From contig NZ_BPFZ01000017.1 in NCBI RefSeq assembly GCF_030158815.1, positions 1 through 49,737 on the forward strand: DNA of 49,737 bases, in the 5' to 3' direction. Shown here one piece after another: positions 18,681-26,147 of the stretch. This DNA comes from Candidatus Phycosocius spiralis (GTDB lineage: Bacteria; Pseudomonadota; Alphaproteobacteria; Caulobacterales; Aquidulcibacteraceae). Numbering within the stretch: the first letter of the stretch is position 1; each line of letters begins with the position of its first letter. Under the pieces are notes generated by a model. That model was not told the origin of the DNA and made no database searches. It was given only the letters and a program-made list of their open reading frames with translations. Both the position numbers and the translations under genes were made by a program.

Positions 18681-18867
18681 GCTTGGGCTCCTGAATGACC
18701 ATGCGTTGTCACGCCATGTGACTTACCAACGACTTGCGACGCCTCGCCAACAACTTCCATAAAACATAGCACATACAGGCCCTTGAGCAAGTGAAAACTT
18801 GCTCTTTATCTTACTGTGCTCAAATATTCGTGCTTTACTAGATCATAAATACTAATGGATACAAGCT
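18681..18867. promoter_or_regulatory. Relaxase / coupling-protein intergenic region with perfect hairpin; candidate oriT
   Basis: GAGCAAGT (18785-18792) and ACTTGCTC (18797-18804) form an 8-bp perfect stem with a GAAA loop, followed by TTTAT. A second, longer-range pair TTGAGCA (18783-18789) and TGCTCAA (18817-18823) competes with it. Position just before the relaxase gene fits an origin of transfer; the T-rich flank also fits a terminator of a short transcript. Confidence 0.45.
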
Positions 18868-20730
18868 ATGACAAAGAAATATACTACATTACAATCTGCG
18901 AGTAGAAGTTTCTGGCTGCAATTTCTACATGGCGACAATTCAGACTGGGGTAAAAAACTTGTCTGGTTGCTCAAATCGGGCGCTGTGATGCTCGTCTGGC
19001 TTGAGTTCCTCACACTTTTTGCAGCTTGGCCGGGAAGAGTTCCGCATGAGGAATTGGGGCCAGTGTGGCTGAACCTTCTGGGCATAGAGTTTCGGGCACC
19101 TTGGGCGGGCATCGCCTATGTCTTTACACCGGATGGCCGTACCGGAGGTTGGCTCTGGTTGATGCGCCTATGCGGCGTGATCCTGACACTGCCGGGTATA
19201 GGGCTGGCCCTTCTCTACGCAGGACTTCTGCCCAGGCGGCCTGCCAAGGGTGACCGCTTTGCTTATGGCGGACACTTGCTCGACCAGGCTGGGTCATCAG
19301 GGGTCATTGTGGGCCATGCGAAGGGCTTGCCTTGGCAAAGTGTGCCAGACCTTGTCAGGCTTCCTCCGTCTACGGACATACTGATCCTTGGCTCGGGGCC
19401 TGAGGCCACTGGAGCGTTCCAAGCAGCACTTAAAAGCTTTGACGGGGCAATCCTGCGCTTTGGTAAGGACCGTCTCTTTGGCGAGTTGATTGATGACCGG
19501 GAGATTTTGCGTGTGGCTGAAGGGGCTATCGCCAACTTCCCACTCGATCCCTTGCGGCAAGTCCGCACAGGGGTCCTTGCGTGGGGAGATGTGTGGGCGA
19601 TGCTCTCGCCGTGTGGCTTCAATGAGCGTCAACGTGTCCTGGCTACGGCCCTTCTAGTTCACGGCCTTGAGACGCTTCGCCCTGCTGATCGAACCTTTGC
19701 AGGGGTGATGGAAAAGCTTCCCAGTCCTGATCAGCTTTATGCGCGTTTGCACGGCTGGCTTGAAGCGACAGAGATCTTGAAGCCAGAGGCCTATGATCAG
19801 GTGTCTGGCCTTCTCGACTATTGGGCACAAACGCAGGAGCAGGTGGCTGAGGACTTGGCCATGATACCAAAGCGCTTGTGGGCGACCCAGAAGGGATGGA
19901 GCTATTATCTGGGCTGGGCACCTCTGCCGACACTGGCCAACATCTGTGAGTATGGCCCTCGCGTTCTCTCCATCGAGATGAGAGCTAAGAATGCTCGTGA
20001 TGACTTTGATCCTGTCAGCCTGCCGCTCATGCATGCGATCACGCAGCTCCGCATCTTGTTCCGCGAAGCTCTGACTTCTGGCAATCGGCCCGTACTGGTC
20101 GCCCTTGAGCCTGACATGCCAGATGAGCTCTCTCGGATGATCAAAGCGGTACACGCCGACCTCAAGCGCAGCGGGGTCTCCTTCCTCGTACACGCAAGAT
20201 CAACCAGAGAAATAAGAGCTGCCTTCAAGCTTGGTCTCCAAGAGCCCATGTGCTCGGTCTTCGACACCGTCATCATGACGGAGCCAGACTATATGAGCTT
20301 CATTGAAGTGGTCGATAATCGCGCAATCTCAAGCGAAGGAGTAAGGCATGTTCGGCCCGGTGAAATCCTCATTGCTGAGGCTGGGCGTCTGCCGGTTCGC
20401 TTGCATCCGGCGGACCCCTCCATGGTTCGCATGGCAGCTTATACGCCGACGGACAAAATTCAACGGCCAGAGCCTTGGAGTGAGGCTGCGGTCTCCTATC
20501 CGCTAGGAGCATGTCTGCCCAAGCAAGTAGTAGTGAAGATACCCAAGCAGAAGGTGACAAAGCGACAGGAGATAGTGCCTGTCCCTGTTAGCAAGGACGC
20601 GCCACCTGATAGGCCAAAGTTCAAGCCGCTTGTGACCAAGGATGATCTCACCTCGGGGACGGCGCGTCTCAAGCGCGCGCTGGCTAAGCGCACCAATGGC
20701 ACCTCGTCCTCCCAACCCCGATTGATCTGA
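18868..20730 (+). CDS. TraG/VirD4-like coupling protein homologue lacking the P-loop
   Basis: A 620-residue membrane protein arranged like a type IV coupling protein: two hydrophobic segments (about 37-53 and 96-120), then a large cytoplasmic region. The position of Walker A is occupied by ILILGSGPEATG (about 171-182), which lacks the GK[ST] needed to bind nucleotide. Other segments still follow the TraG order: ATALLVHGLETLRPADRTFAGVM resembles the helical all-alpha domain, and RPVLVALEPDMPDELSRM then GVSFLVHARSTREI resemble Walker B and the following strand, again without the acidic pair. It precedes a CopG-like gene by 10 bp, the order of traG in ICEs. Homology is by pattern and context; it would be ATPase-inactive and perhaps an adapter. 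Confidence 0.6.
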   Translation: MTKKYTTLQSASRSFWLQFLHGDNSDWGKKLVWLLKSGAVMLVWLEFLTLFAAWPGRVPHEELGPVWLNLLGIEFRAPWAGIAYVFTPDGRTGGWLWLMRLCGVILTLPGIGLALLYAGLLPRRPAKGDRFAYGGHLLDQAGSSGVIVGHAKGLPWQSVPDLVRLPPSTDILILGSGPEATGAFQAALKSFDGAILRFGKDRLFGELIDDREILRVAEGAIANFPLDPLRQVRTGVLAWGDVWAMLSPCGFNERQRVLATALLVHGLETLRPADRTFAGVMEKLPSPDQLYARLHGWLEATEILKPEAYDQVSGLLDYWAQTQEQVAEDLAMIPKRLWATQKGWSYYLGWAPLPTLANICEYGPRVLSIEMRAKNARDDFDPVSLPLMHAITQLRILFREALTSGNRPVLVALEPDMPDELSRMIKAVHADLKRSGVSFLVHARSTREIRAAFKLGLQEPMCSVFDTVIMTEPDYMSFIEVVDNRAISSEGVRHVRPGEILIAEAGRLPVRLHPADPSMVRMAAYTPTDKIQRPEPWSEAAVSYPLGACLPKQVVVKIPKQKVTKRQEIVPVPVSKDAPPDRPKFKPLVTKDDLTSGTARLKRALAKRTNGTSSSQPRLI

Positions 20731-20740
20731 AGGCGCAGCC

Positions 20741-21100
20741 ATGACCACGCGCAAGCAACTCACCCTCCACCTCGATGACACCACAGCCCGCGCCCTTGAT
20801 CACGAGGCCAAGTTGCGCGGTCTCACCCTCTCACGCGCCGCCAACGATGCCCTTAAGCGCGTCCTCATCCATGACCGCGCTGACGCCATCGCTGATACGA
20901 TCAAGGCCCGCCTTGATCGGCTTGATCAGCGCGATCTCGCGAGGGGGCGGGACATGGCCATCCTTCGCGAAACCCTCCTCGCGTTCGTCCGCATCTGGTT
21001 CACCTATGCAGGACCTCTCGAGCGCGAGGATGACGATGATCAGGCCGAGGCGCTGTTTGATGCGTTTCTTGATGAGGTCGCGCGTGGGGTGCGGGGGTGA
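20741..21100 (+). CDS. CopG/ribbon-helix-helix protein of the transfer region
   Basis: A 119-residue protein whose first 45 residues look like a ribbon-helix-helix DNA-binding domain (KQLTLHLDDTTARALDHEAK, then LTLSRAANDALKRVL). The remainder is helical and ends acidic (REDDDDQAEALFDAFLDEV). In RP4/Tn4371-like elements a CopG-family gene follows traG and precedes trbB; here it follows the TraG-like gene by 10 bp but no trb genes come after. It may be a relaxosome accessory or a regulator. Confidence 0.75.
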   Translation: MTTRKQLTLHLDDTTARALDHEAKLRGLTLSRAANDALKRVLIHDRADAIADTIKARLDRLDQRDLARGRDMAILRETLLAFVRIWFTYAGPLEREDDDDQAEALFDAFLDEVARGVRG

Positions 21101-21464
21101 GGCGGCGATCATCGGTCGCTTTAGGTCCGCTTTGCGCCAAGGGTTGCCATTTGGGGCGGGTTGGAGGTTGCTTGGAAGCGGACATTCATGAACGGGAAAG
21201 CCTGCCGCAATTTGATCAGATCAAACTTGCAAAGGAGTTCGCGCTTGATTTGTAAGGGCTGGATGACTGTTGACCTAGCACAGGGTCGATAACTGGAAAA
21301 CACTAGTTTACCGTGGACCGAAACCGTGGGGCACGTTACGGTCAAGATCCCACTCAAGGGTCTCGTTGAATAAATTCTAAGCCAAAACCAGTTCTGGTTG
21401 ATAAATATTCATTATAGTGTCACGCGGCTGGCCTATCGTCCCCTGTAGGCTTGGGGGGCGGGAA
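21101..21464. promoter_or_regulatory. phnD upstream region
   Basis: No gene seen in the first 250 bases. The last 100 bases are AT-rich and hold TGAATAAATTC (21367-21377, inverted GAAT/ATTC) and the shared motif at 21399-21411, 54 bp before the phnD start. I looked for PhoB-type CTGTCAT repeats by eye and found none. Confidence 0.5.
21399..21411 (+). promoter_or_regulatory. Candidate RpiR operator, phnD copy
   Basis: TGATAAATATTCA. Matches 11 of 13 positions of the copy before the TonB receptor operon (25976-25988) and has the outer dyad TGA...TCA. Confidence 0.6.
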
Positions 21465-22391
21465 ATGAAGTGGCTCTATCTGACGATCAGTTTGTTGGCC
21501 TTGGCTGCGTGTTCGCAGCAATCTGATGAACAAGCCGCGAAGGATGCCTCCACCCAAGCGTTACAAGTCATCCTCATTCCGGCGGATGGTGGCACAGAAG
21601 ATGGCACTAAAGCTGACTTTAAGCCCGTCTTTGATGCGCTCAGCCAAACAAGTAAGCTCAAATTTGAATTGCGTGTGGGCCAGTCTTATAATGCTGTGGT
21701 TGAAGCCTTGTGCAGCGGATCTGCAGACATCGCTTTCGTGGGTCCTGCCGCCTATATTCAAGCTCACCAGCGCGGTTGCGCGGACTTGCTCGCGGTTGGG
21801 GTCGAAAATGGCAAGTCAGAATATTATGCCGGTTTGTTTGGACGAAGTAGCATAAGCCTAAGATCCCTTGCTGATGTGAAGGGGAAGAATGTTGCGTTTG
21901 GCGACATTAATTCGGCATCTTCCTTTATCATCCCAGTAGCCATGCTAATTCAGGCAAAGATTGATCCCGTCCAAGACCTTGCTGGCATTAAGCTCGTTGG
22001 AAGTCATGCGAATGCAATCGCAGCGCTTAACCAAGGCCAAGTTGATGTTGCGGCCTTGTCACTCGTCTCATTCGATAAGGCAGTTAATCAAGGCGCTGTC
22101 GATCCGACAAAGGTCCATCTCATCGCCCGCAGCATGGCTTTGCCCAATCCACCGATCGTGATGCGGTCGTCGCTGGCCCCCGCGCTCAAGGCCAAGCTGA
22201 AGGCCGCTTTCGATGGCCTTGCTACCGCGCCGGGTGTCACGCCTGACATGCTGGTTGGATATGGCGGGAAGCGAGTTGACCGCTATGACACGGCGTTCAG
22301 CGCAGATCACTTCAAACCCATGTCTGACATGATGGAACAAGTTACGCCAGAACTCAAAACCGCGGTCATGCACAAGGCGTCAAAGCCGTGA
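21465..22391 (+). CDS. phnD: Phosphate/phosphite/phosphonate-type ABC transporter, substrate-binding lipoprotein
   Basis: A 308-residue periplasmic binding protein of the PhnD family, with a lipoprotein signal ending LLALAAC (Cys16). Family blocks: LIPADGGTEDGTKADFKPVFDAL, SYNAVVEALCSGSADIAFVGPAAYI, and FGDINSASSFIIP. These line the pocket that binds phosphonates, phosphite or small phosphate esters. I chose ATG 21465, which starts the signal peptide and follows a GGGGGGCGGGA purine run; an upstream codon at 21417 would place 16 extra residues before the signal. First gene of phnD-phnC-phnE; its stop overlaps the GTG of phnC (GTGA). The exact ligand is not determinable. No C-P lyase (phnGHIJ) lies in the window. 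Confidence 0.9.
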   Translation: MKWLYLTISLLALAACSQQSDEQAAKDASTQALQVILIPADGGTEDGTKADFKPVFDALSQTSKLKFELRVGQSYNAVVEALCSGSADIAFVGPAAYIQAHQRGCADLLAVGVENGKSEYYAGLFGRSSISLRSLADVKGKNVAFGDINSASSFIIPVAMLIQAKIDPVQDLAGIKLVGSHANAIAALNQGQVDVAALSLVSFDKAVNQGAVDPTKVHLIARSMALPNPPIVMRSSLAPALKAKLKAAFDGLATAPGVTPDMLVGYGGKRVDRYDTAFSADHFKPMSDMMEQVTPELKTAVMHKASKP

Positions 22392-23410
22392 GGTTAGGCA
22401 GGGGTGCTCGGGTAACTTTTAACAATCTGTCAAAAGCGTTTCCAGACGGCACACAGGCATTAAGTTCGGTCAGCTTGAACATAGAAGCTGGGACGTTTTG
22501 CGTGTTGTTGGGGCCGTCTGGCTCAGGCAAGTCCACCCTATTACGCTGTATCAACGGCCTCGAAACACCCAGTGATGGCCACATCTATATCAATGATGTG
22601 GAAGTTCTTCCTACTACCCTCAAGGACTTACGACGCGGAATTGGCACGGTCCATCAGCACTTTGGCTTAGTAAATCGCGATACTGTTGCCAACAATGTTC
22701 TGGCTGGTGCCCTGCCAGAAACATCTACTTGGCGCGCGATTCTGGGTTGGTTTCCACGGAAGCTCCAAGAGCGGGTCGCGTCCTTATTGCAAAGTGCTGG
22801 CTTGGAACCCAGCCAGTTGAATCGGCGTGTGTCTGAACTATCCGGCGGCCAACAACAGCGTGTCGGGATCGCGCGGGCGTTCATGTTATCGCCGCCTTTG
22901 ATACTGGCCGATGAGCCTATTGCCAGTTTAGACCCTAAGTTAAGCCACGAGATATTGTCATTGATCGCCCGGCAAGCTGCGACAGTAGGGGCCACGGTAT
23001 TGTGCAGTCTTCATCAAGTGGACCTCGCCAAGGCTTTCGCGGATCGCATCATCGCCCTCGATCAAGGCCGGGTTGTATTTATGGTGCGCCTCAGGATCTG
23101 GCTGAGGAAAAAGTGGCGCAAATCTAAGGCTCTAAGGCACTCGAACATGACAAGGCCATCCCATCATGATGCAGACCAATCCGGCCAAAGCCAGTTCTTG
23201 GGTGTTTCGGCCATTGTTGACTGGAAAGCTTCTAATTTGGGCCTTGCTCGCCATATTGGTGCTTGCTTGGTCTGGCAAAGCAACACAGATGGATCGCGCA
23301 TTGGCTTTAACCGGGCAAGCAATCGGGGTCGGCGTTACCGGCAAGGGCGACTCGCAAGTGGCCAATGGATTTGGGCAGATAGCCCGGTCTCTATGGCCTC
23401 TACAGCTTGA
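22388..23410 (+). CDS. phnC: PhnC-type ABC ATPase with broken 3' end
   Basis: ATP-binding subunit of the phosphonate-type transporter: Walker [10 protein letters not shown], signature [14 protein letters not shown], Walker [14 protein letters not shown] and the switch histidine in CSLHQVD are intact, so the ATPase core (about 230 residues) is complete. The 3' end is odd. After GRVVF at 23080 the frame runs through unrelated sequence to 23410. Restoring one base there gives [15 protein letters not shown], then TAA at 23125-23127 where an IYG continuation is expected, then [13 protein letters not shown] ending at TGA 23167-23169, which would overlap the phnE ATG by ATGA. So a 1-nt deletion and possibly a nonsense change alter only the last about 30 residues. 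The foreign tail may or may not disturb function. Confidence 0.85.
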   Translation: MRLGRGARVTFNNLSKAFPDGTQALSSVSLNIEAGTFCVLLGPSGSGKSTLLRCINGLETPSDGHIYINDVEVLPTTLKDLRRGIGTVHQHFGLVNRDTVANNVLAGALPETSTWRAILGWFPRKLQERVASLLQSAGLEPSQLNRRVSELSGGQQQRVGIARAFMLSPPLILADEPIASLDPKLSHEILSLIARQAATVGATVLCSLHQVDLAKAFADRIIALDQGRVVFMVRLRIWLRKKWRKSKALRHSNMTRPSHHDADQSGQSQFLGVSAIVDWKASNLGLARHIGACLVWQSNTDGSRIGFNRASNRGRRYRQGRLASGQWIWADSPVSMASTA

Positions 23411-24176
23411 GACGCGCACCCCAATTGCCCAGATCGAGCATTTTCGAGCCGATCGCTTGCCGCCTTTTAGTCGGGTTGAACATCGAAAGAGTACTACCCA
23501 GTCGCTTGATCCTTCCACCGGTAAGTATGTTAAGACCACCCAATCCGCTTCCGAGCTTGTGGTGCCTTATGGCTATGTTGTTACGGTTCTGGGAAAGTTG
23601 ATCGAAACGCTTCAAATCGCCTTGTGGGGAACAATTCTGTCCTTGCTGATTTCTATCCCGCTCGGCTTCTTCGGCGCACGGAACCTCATGGGTGATGGGA
23701 TCGTTGTCGCGGCTGCGCGTACTTTTGTCAGCTTCTTTCGCGCTGTACCCGAATTGGTCAGCGCTTTGTTCCTAGTCGTTGCCTATGGTTTTGGGCCGAT
23801 TGCGGGGGTGATCGCATTAGGTCTCCATGGTGCTGGCTTTCTCGGCAAGTTTTTTGCCGACGATAGCGAGAATGCAGACCCAAAGCCGCAGGAGGCCTTG
23901 CGGGCACTGGGTGCCAATCGATTGAAGCTTGCGCGTTATGCTGTGCTGCCCCAAGTCATGCCGCAATTCACGGCCTATACGCTGTATATCTTAGATCGAA
24001 ATATCCGCATGGCCACGGTTATTGGCCTGGTGGGGGCAGGTGGCATAGGTCAGGAACTAAAGGGACGGTTCGATCTTTATGCTTATGGGCATGTGGCAAC
24101 CATTTTAATTGCCATCTTTCTTATGGTGCTCCTTATCGACCATCTGTCAGCCAAATTACGCCGAAAACTATTGTGA
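23166..24176 (+). CDS. phnE: PhnE-type ABC transporter permease
   Basis: A 336-residue inner-membrane permease of the phosphonate-type transporter. The first membrane helix ([16 protein letters not shown]) is followed by a long periplasmic stretch of about 85 residues, then helices from VTVLGKLIETLQIALWGTIL onward, as is typical for PhnE. The EAA-like coupling loop reads EALRALGANRLKLARYAVLPQ. The last helix (VATILIAIFLMVLLIDHL) is intact. ATG 23166 overlaps the ancestral phnC stop, implying coupling; the phnC frameshift now carries ribosomes through this start in another frame. A candidate operator overlaps the stop codon. Confidence 0.92.
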   Translation: MMQTNPAKASSWVFRPLLTGKLLIWALLAILVLAWSGKATQMDRALALTGQAIGVGVTGKGDSQVANGFGQIARSLWPLQLETRTPIAQIEHFRADRLPPFSRVEHRKSTTQSLDPSTGKYVKTTQSASELVVPYGYVVTVLGKLIETLQIALWGTILSLLISIPLGFFGARNLMGDGIVVAAARTFVSFFRAVPELVSALFLVVAYGFGPIAGVIALGLHGAGFLGKFFADDSENADPKPQEALRALGANRLKLARYAVLPQVMPQFTAYTLYILDRNIRMATVIGLVGAGGIGQELKGRFDLYAYGHVATILIAIFLMVLLIDHLSAKLRRKLL

Positions 24177-24186
24177 GATTTATTCA
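24174..24186 (+). promoter_or_regulatory. Candidate RpiR operator, rpiR copy
   Basis: TGAGATTTATTCA overlaps the phnE stop codon, 58 bp before the regulator start. It agrees with the phnD and TonB-operon copies at all outer positions, suggesting autoregulation. Confidence 0.5.
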
Positions 24187-24243
24187 ATCGTGGCACGACG
24201 TGAGTTGACATTTGATAAATCTCTCACTTGTTTGAGGTGATCC

Positions 24244-25146
24244 ATGACTGAAACGACCGAGACTGTCATGAAAGGGCGGGGGCGTAACCAAGATCAGGCG
24301 CTGGTAGAGAATATCATCGCGCGCATTCGCTTGAGCTATAAGACGATGGGCCCGATGTCCAAGACGATTGCCAACTTCATTTTGGCCCAACCCCAAAGGG
24401 TTATGGCAATGTCCGTTACGGAATTGTCCGAAACCACTGGTGCTAGCCAAGGAAGTGTTGTCAACTTTTGCCAGAACTTGGGCCTGTCGGGCTTCCAACA
24501 ACTCAAGTTATCTCTGGCCCAAGCGGTGGTGCAGCCCGTTCAATATATTCACGAAGACCTTGAACGCAGCGATGATATCGAGACGGTTTGCCGAAAGGTT
24601 TTCCATGGCGGCATCCAAGCCTTGCGCGATTCCAAGTCTGCCTTAGAGCCAAAGTCGATCGCAGCTGCTGTCCAATTGATGCGCTCGGCCAAGCGAATTG
24701 AGATTTACGGAATTGGTTCTTCGGCACCCATCGCAGAGGACGCTCATTATCGCATGCTCCGAATTGGTCTGGATGCGAAGGCGGTTACAGATAGCCATGT
24801 GCAAGCGATAAGTGCCTCGCGCACGACGCCCGACGTAGCTGTCTTGACCATCTCTCATACTGGCTCGACGCGCGAAACGGTGGTGGCAACTCAACTCGCC
24901 AAGGAGGCCGGAGCAAAAACCGTGGTTCTGACGAATTTCGGAAGGTCCCCGATACAGGCGTTCGCCGATGTGACGCTCTTTACAATGGCCTGCGAGACGC
25001 TGTTCCGGACCGAGGCCATGACAAGCCGGATCGCCCAACTCTGTGTGATCGACACATTGATCGCGGCGCTAGCGCTGGCGGATTATGAGCGCTCGATCCA
25101 AACCTTGCGCGAAACATTTGACGTCCTGTCACTGAAGCGATTCTAA
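24244..25146 (+). CDS. MurR/RpiR-family transcriptional regulator with SIS domain
   Basis: A 300-residue regulator. The N-terminal RpiR-type helix-turn-helix is clear (MSKTIANFILAQPQRVMAM, then VTELSETTGASQGSVVNFCQNLGLSGFQQLK in segments). A SIS phosphosugar-binding domain follows at about 140-270: IEIYGIGSSAPIAEDAHYRM, TISHTGSTRETV and KTVVLTNFGRSPI. SIS regulators respond to phosphorylated sugars or related esters, so the ligand is likely an organophosphate intermediate rather than free phosphate. GAGGTG before the ATG serves as the ribosome-binding site. It lies after phnE, overlaps the convergent HAD gene by 4 nt, and is the only regulator in this half of the island. Confidence 0.92.
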   Translation: MTETTETVMKGRGRNQDQALVENIIARIRLSYKTMGPMSKTIANFILAQPQRVMAMSVTELSETTGASQGSVVNFCQNLGLSGFQQLKLSLAQAVVQPVQYIHEDLERSDDIETVCRKVFHGGIQALRDSKSALEPKSIAAAVQLMRSAKRIEIYGIGSSAPIAEDAHYRMLRIGLDAKAVTDSHVQAISASRTTPDVAVLTISHTGSTRETVVATQLAKEAGAKTVVLTNFGRSPIQAFADVTLFTMACETLFRTEAMTSRIAQLCVIDTLIAALALADYERSIQTLRETFDVLSLKRF

Positions 25147-25913
25147 CACAAATCAGCCAATCTCAGACTGGAGCCTGGTCTAACCAAGATCGATGCTATA
25201 TCGAGCCGCTTTGCGCCAATAATGTCAGTTTGCGGGTTGTCACCAATCATAACGGCTTGGTTGGTATCAATGCCTAAGGCCAAGCACGCCTGCTCGAACA
25301 GCTTAGCACTTGGCTTGCCAATCACTTCCATCTTGAAGGCCTGTTCAGGGACACAAGCTTGAAAAGCGGCTAGTAGCGCACCGGTTTCGGGTATAACTAA
25401 ACCAGCATGGCCAGGATGGGTCAGATCCGGATTTGAAACAATCAAATGGGCGCCATTAAGCAAAGCATTTACGCCCAGATGAAGGCTCTCATAACTAAAT
25501 CGTGTGTCGCGCAACAGAACAATTATTTCTGGGTCGCACTTCACCTGGACCACACCCAGATCTCGTGCCAAGGCTTTCATGGGCAGACTTCCAAAGACAA
25601 TAGTAGGTCGCTTTAATTCTGCGGCACGAACCAAGGCCTGATGACCGGCTAAGATGATACGGTCGATCGGAAAGGTGACGCCTGCTTGTGCGAGGATGCG
25701 ATGGATATCGCGCGGTCTGATCGTCGAGCTATTGGACACAATGGCTATTCGCTCTTGAAACCGAGAGAGAAACTTTAGGCCGTCGGCGTGGGGAACATCG
25801 CCAATTGAAACACACCCGTCCCAGTCCAGCAAAATTCCGCTGCCACCGTCAAGGATTGTGCGTGCTTGATTGCGGTCGGCTATCCCGGCCGCTGTTACTA
25901 TCAATTGGCTCAA
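25143..25913 (-). CDS. HAD-superfamily phosphatase, HAD-IIA (NagD-like)
   Basis: A 256-residue HAD hydrolase. Motif I is LLDWDGC with Asp30 and Asp32 (Trp replaces the common Leu), motif II SNSS, the motif III lysine in GKPSAKLF, and motif IV GDNPQTDI. A C2 cap lies between motifs II and III, as in NagD, AraL and phosphoglycolate phosphatases, which remove phosphate from small sugar or alcohol phosphates in the cytoplasm. The start appears to be TTG 25913, with GGAG 7 nt upstream. It is convergent with the RpiR gene and divergent from the TonB operon, sharing the operator region. I infer that it dephosphorylates a compound imported by the transporter. Confidence 0.85.
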   Translation of the reverse strand: MSQLIVTAAGIADRNQARTILDGGSGILLDWDGCVSIGDVPHADGLKFLSRFQERIAIVSNSSTIRPRDIHRILAQAGVTFPIDRIILAGHQALVRAAELKRPTIVFGSLPMKALARDLGVVQVKCDPEIIVLLRDTRFSYESLHLGVNALLNGAHLIVSNPDLTHPGHAGLVIPETGALLAAFQACVPEQAFKMEVIGKPSAKLFEQACLALGIDTNQAVMIGDNPQTDIIGAKRLDIASILVRPGSSLRLADLC

Positions 25914-26147
25914 ACTCGCTCTCCATCACCATCAACGCTTTGTGGACTTATGTTCAAGCATGTTCTGTTTTGAAATGAAATATATTCATTAACCTTTCAC
26001 AAAAAATTCGTGCAAGCGTCACGCTTTCTGCATAGGTTATAGCTCTAAAGACTGAAAACGCTTGTCTTGGGGCTAAGATCGTTACGATCTCGGCCAACGC
26101 GAACTTGTGCATGAACTGAGAATATCTCAGTTATTAGAGGGGATCAA
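25914..26147. promoter_or_regulatory. Divergent promoter region, HAD gene / TonB-PhoD operon
   Basis: Besides the shared motif it holds two more perfect dyads: AGATCG-TTA-CGATCT (26076-26090) and AACTGAG-AATAT-CTCAGTT (26114-26132). The last is directly before the ribosome-binding site (GAGGGG, about 26136) of the receptor gene and would form a hairpin in the mRNA leader. Confidence 0.6.
25976..25988 (+). promoter_or_regulatory. Candidate RpiR operator, TonB-operon copy
   Basis: TGAAATATATTCA, extended as the perfect inverted repeat AATGAA-N5-TTCATT at 25974-25990. It is the most symmetrical of the three copies. Confidence 0.6.

Noticed and set aside
21417-24176. Full phosphonate (C-P lyase) degradation operon
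   Set aside because: Only phnD, phnC and phnE are present; no phnGHIJKLM genes lie nearby, so C-P bond cleavage cannot be claimed.
25914-26147. PhoB-type Pho box for the receptor/phoD operon
   Set aside because: No tandem CTGTCAT-like repeats could be found by eye on either strand.
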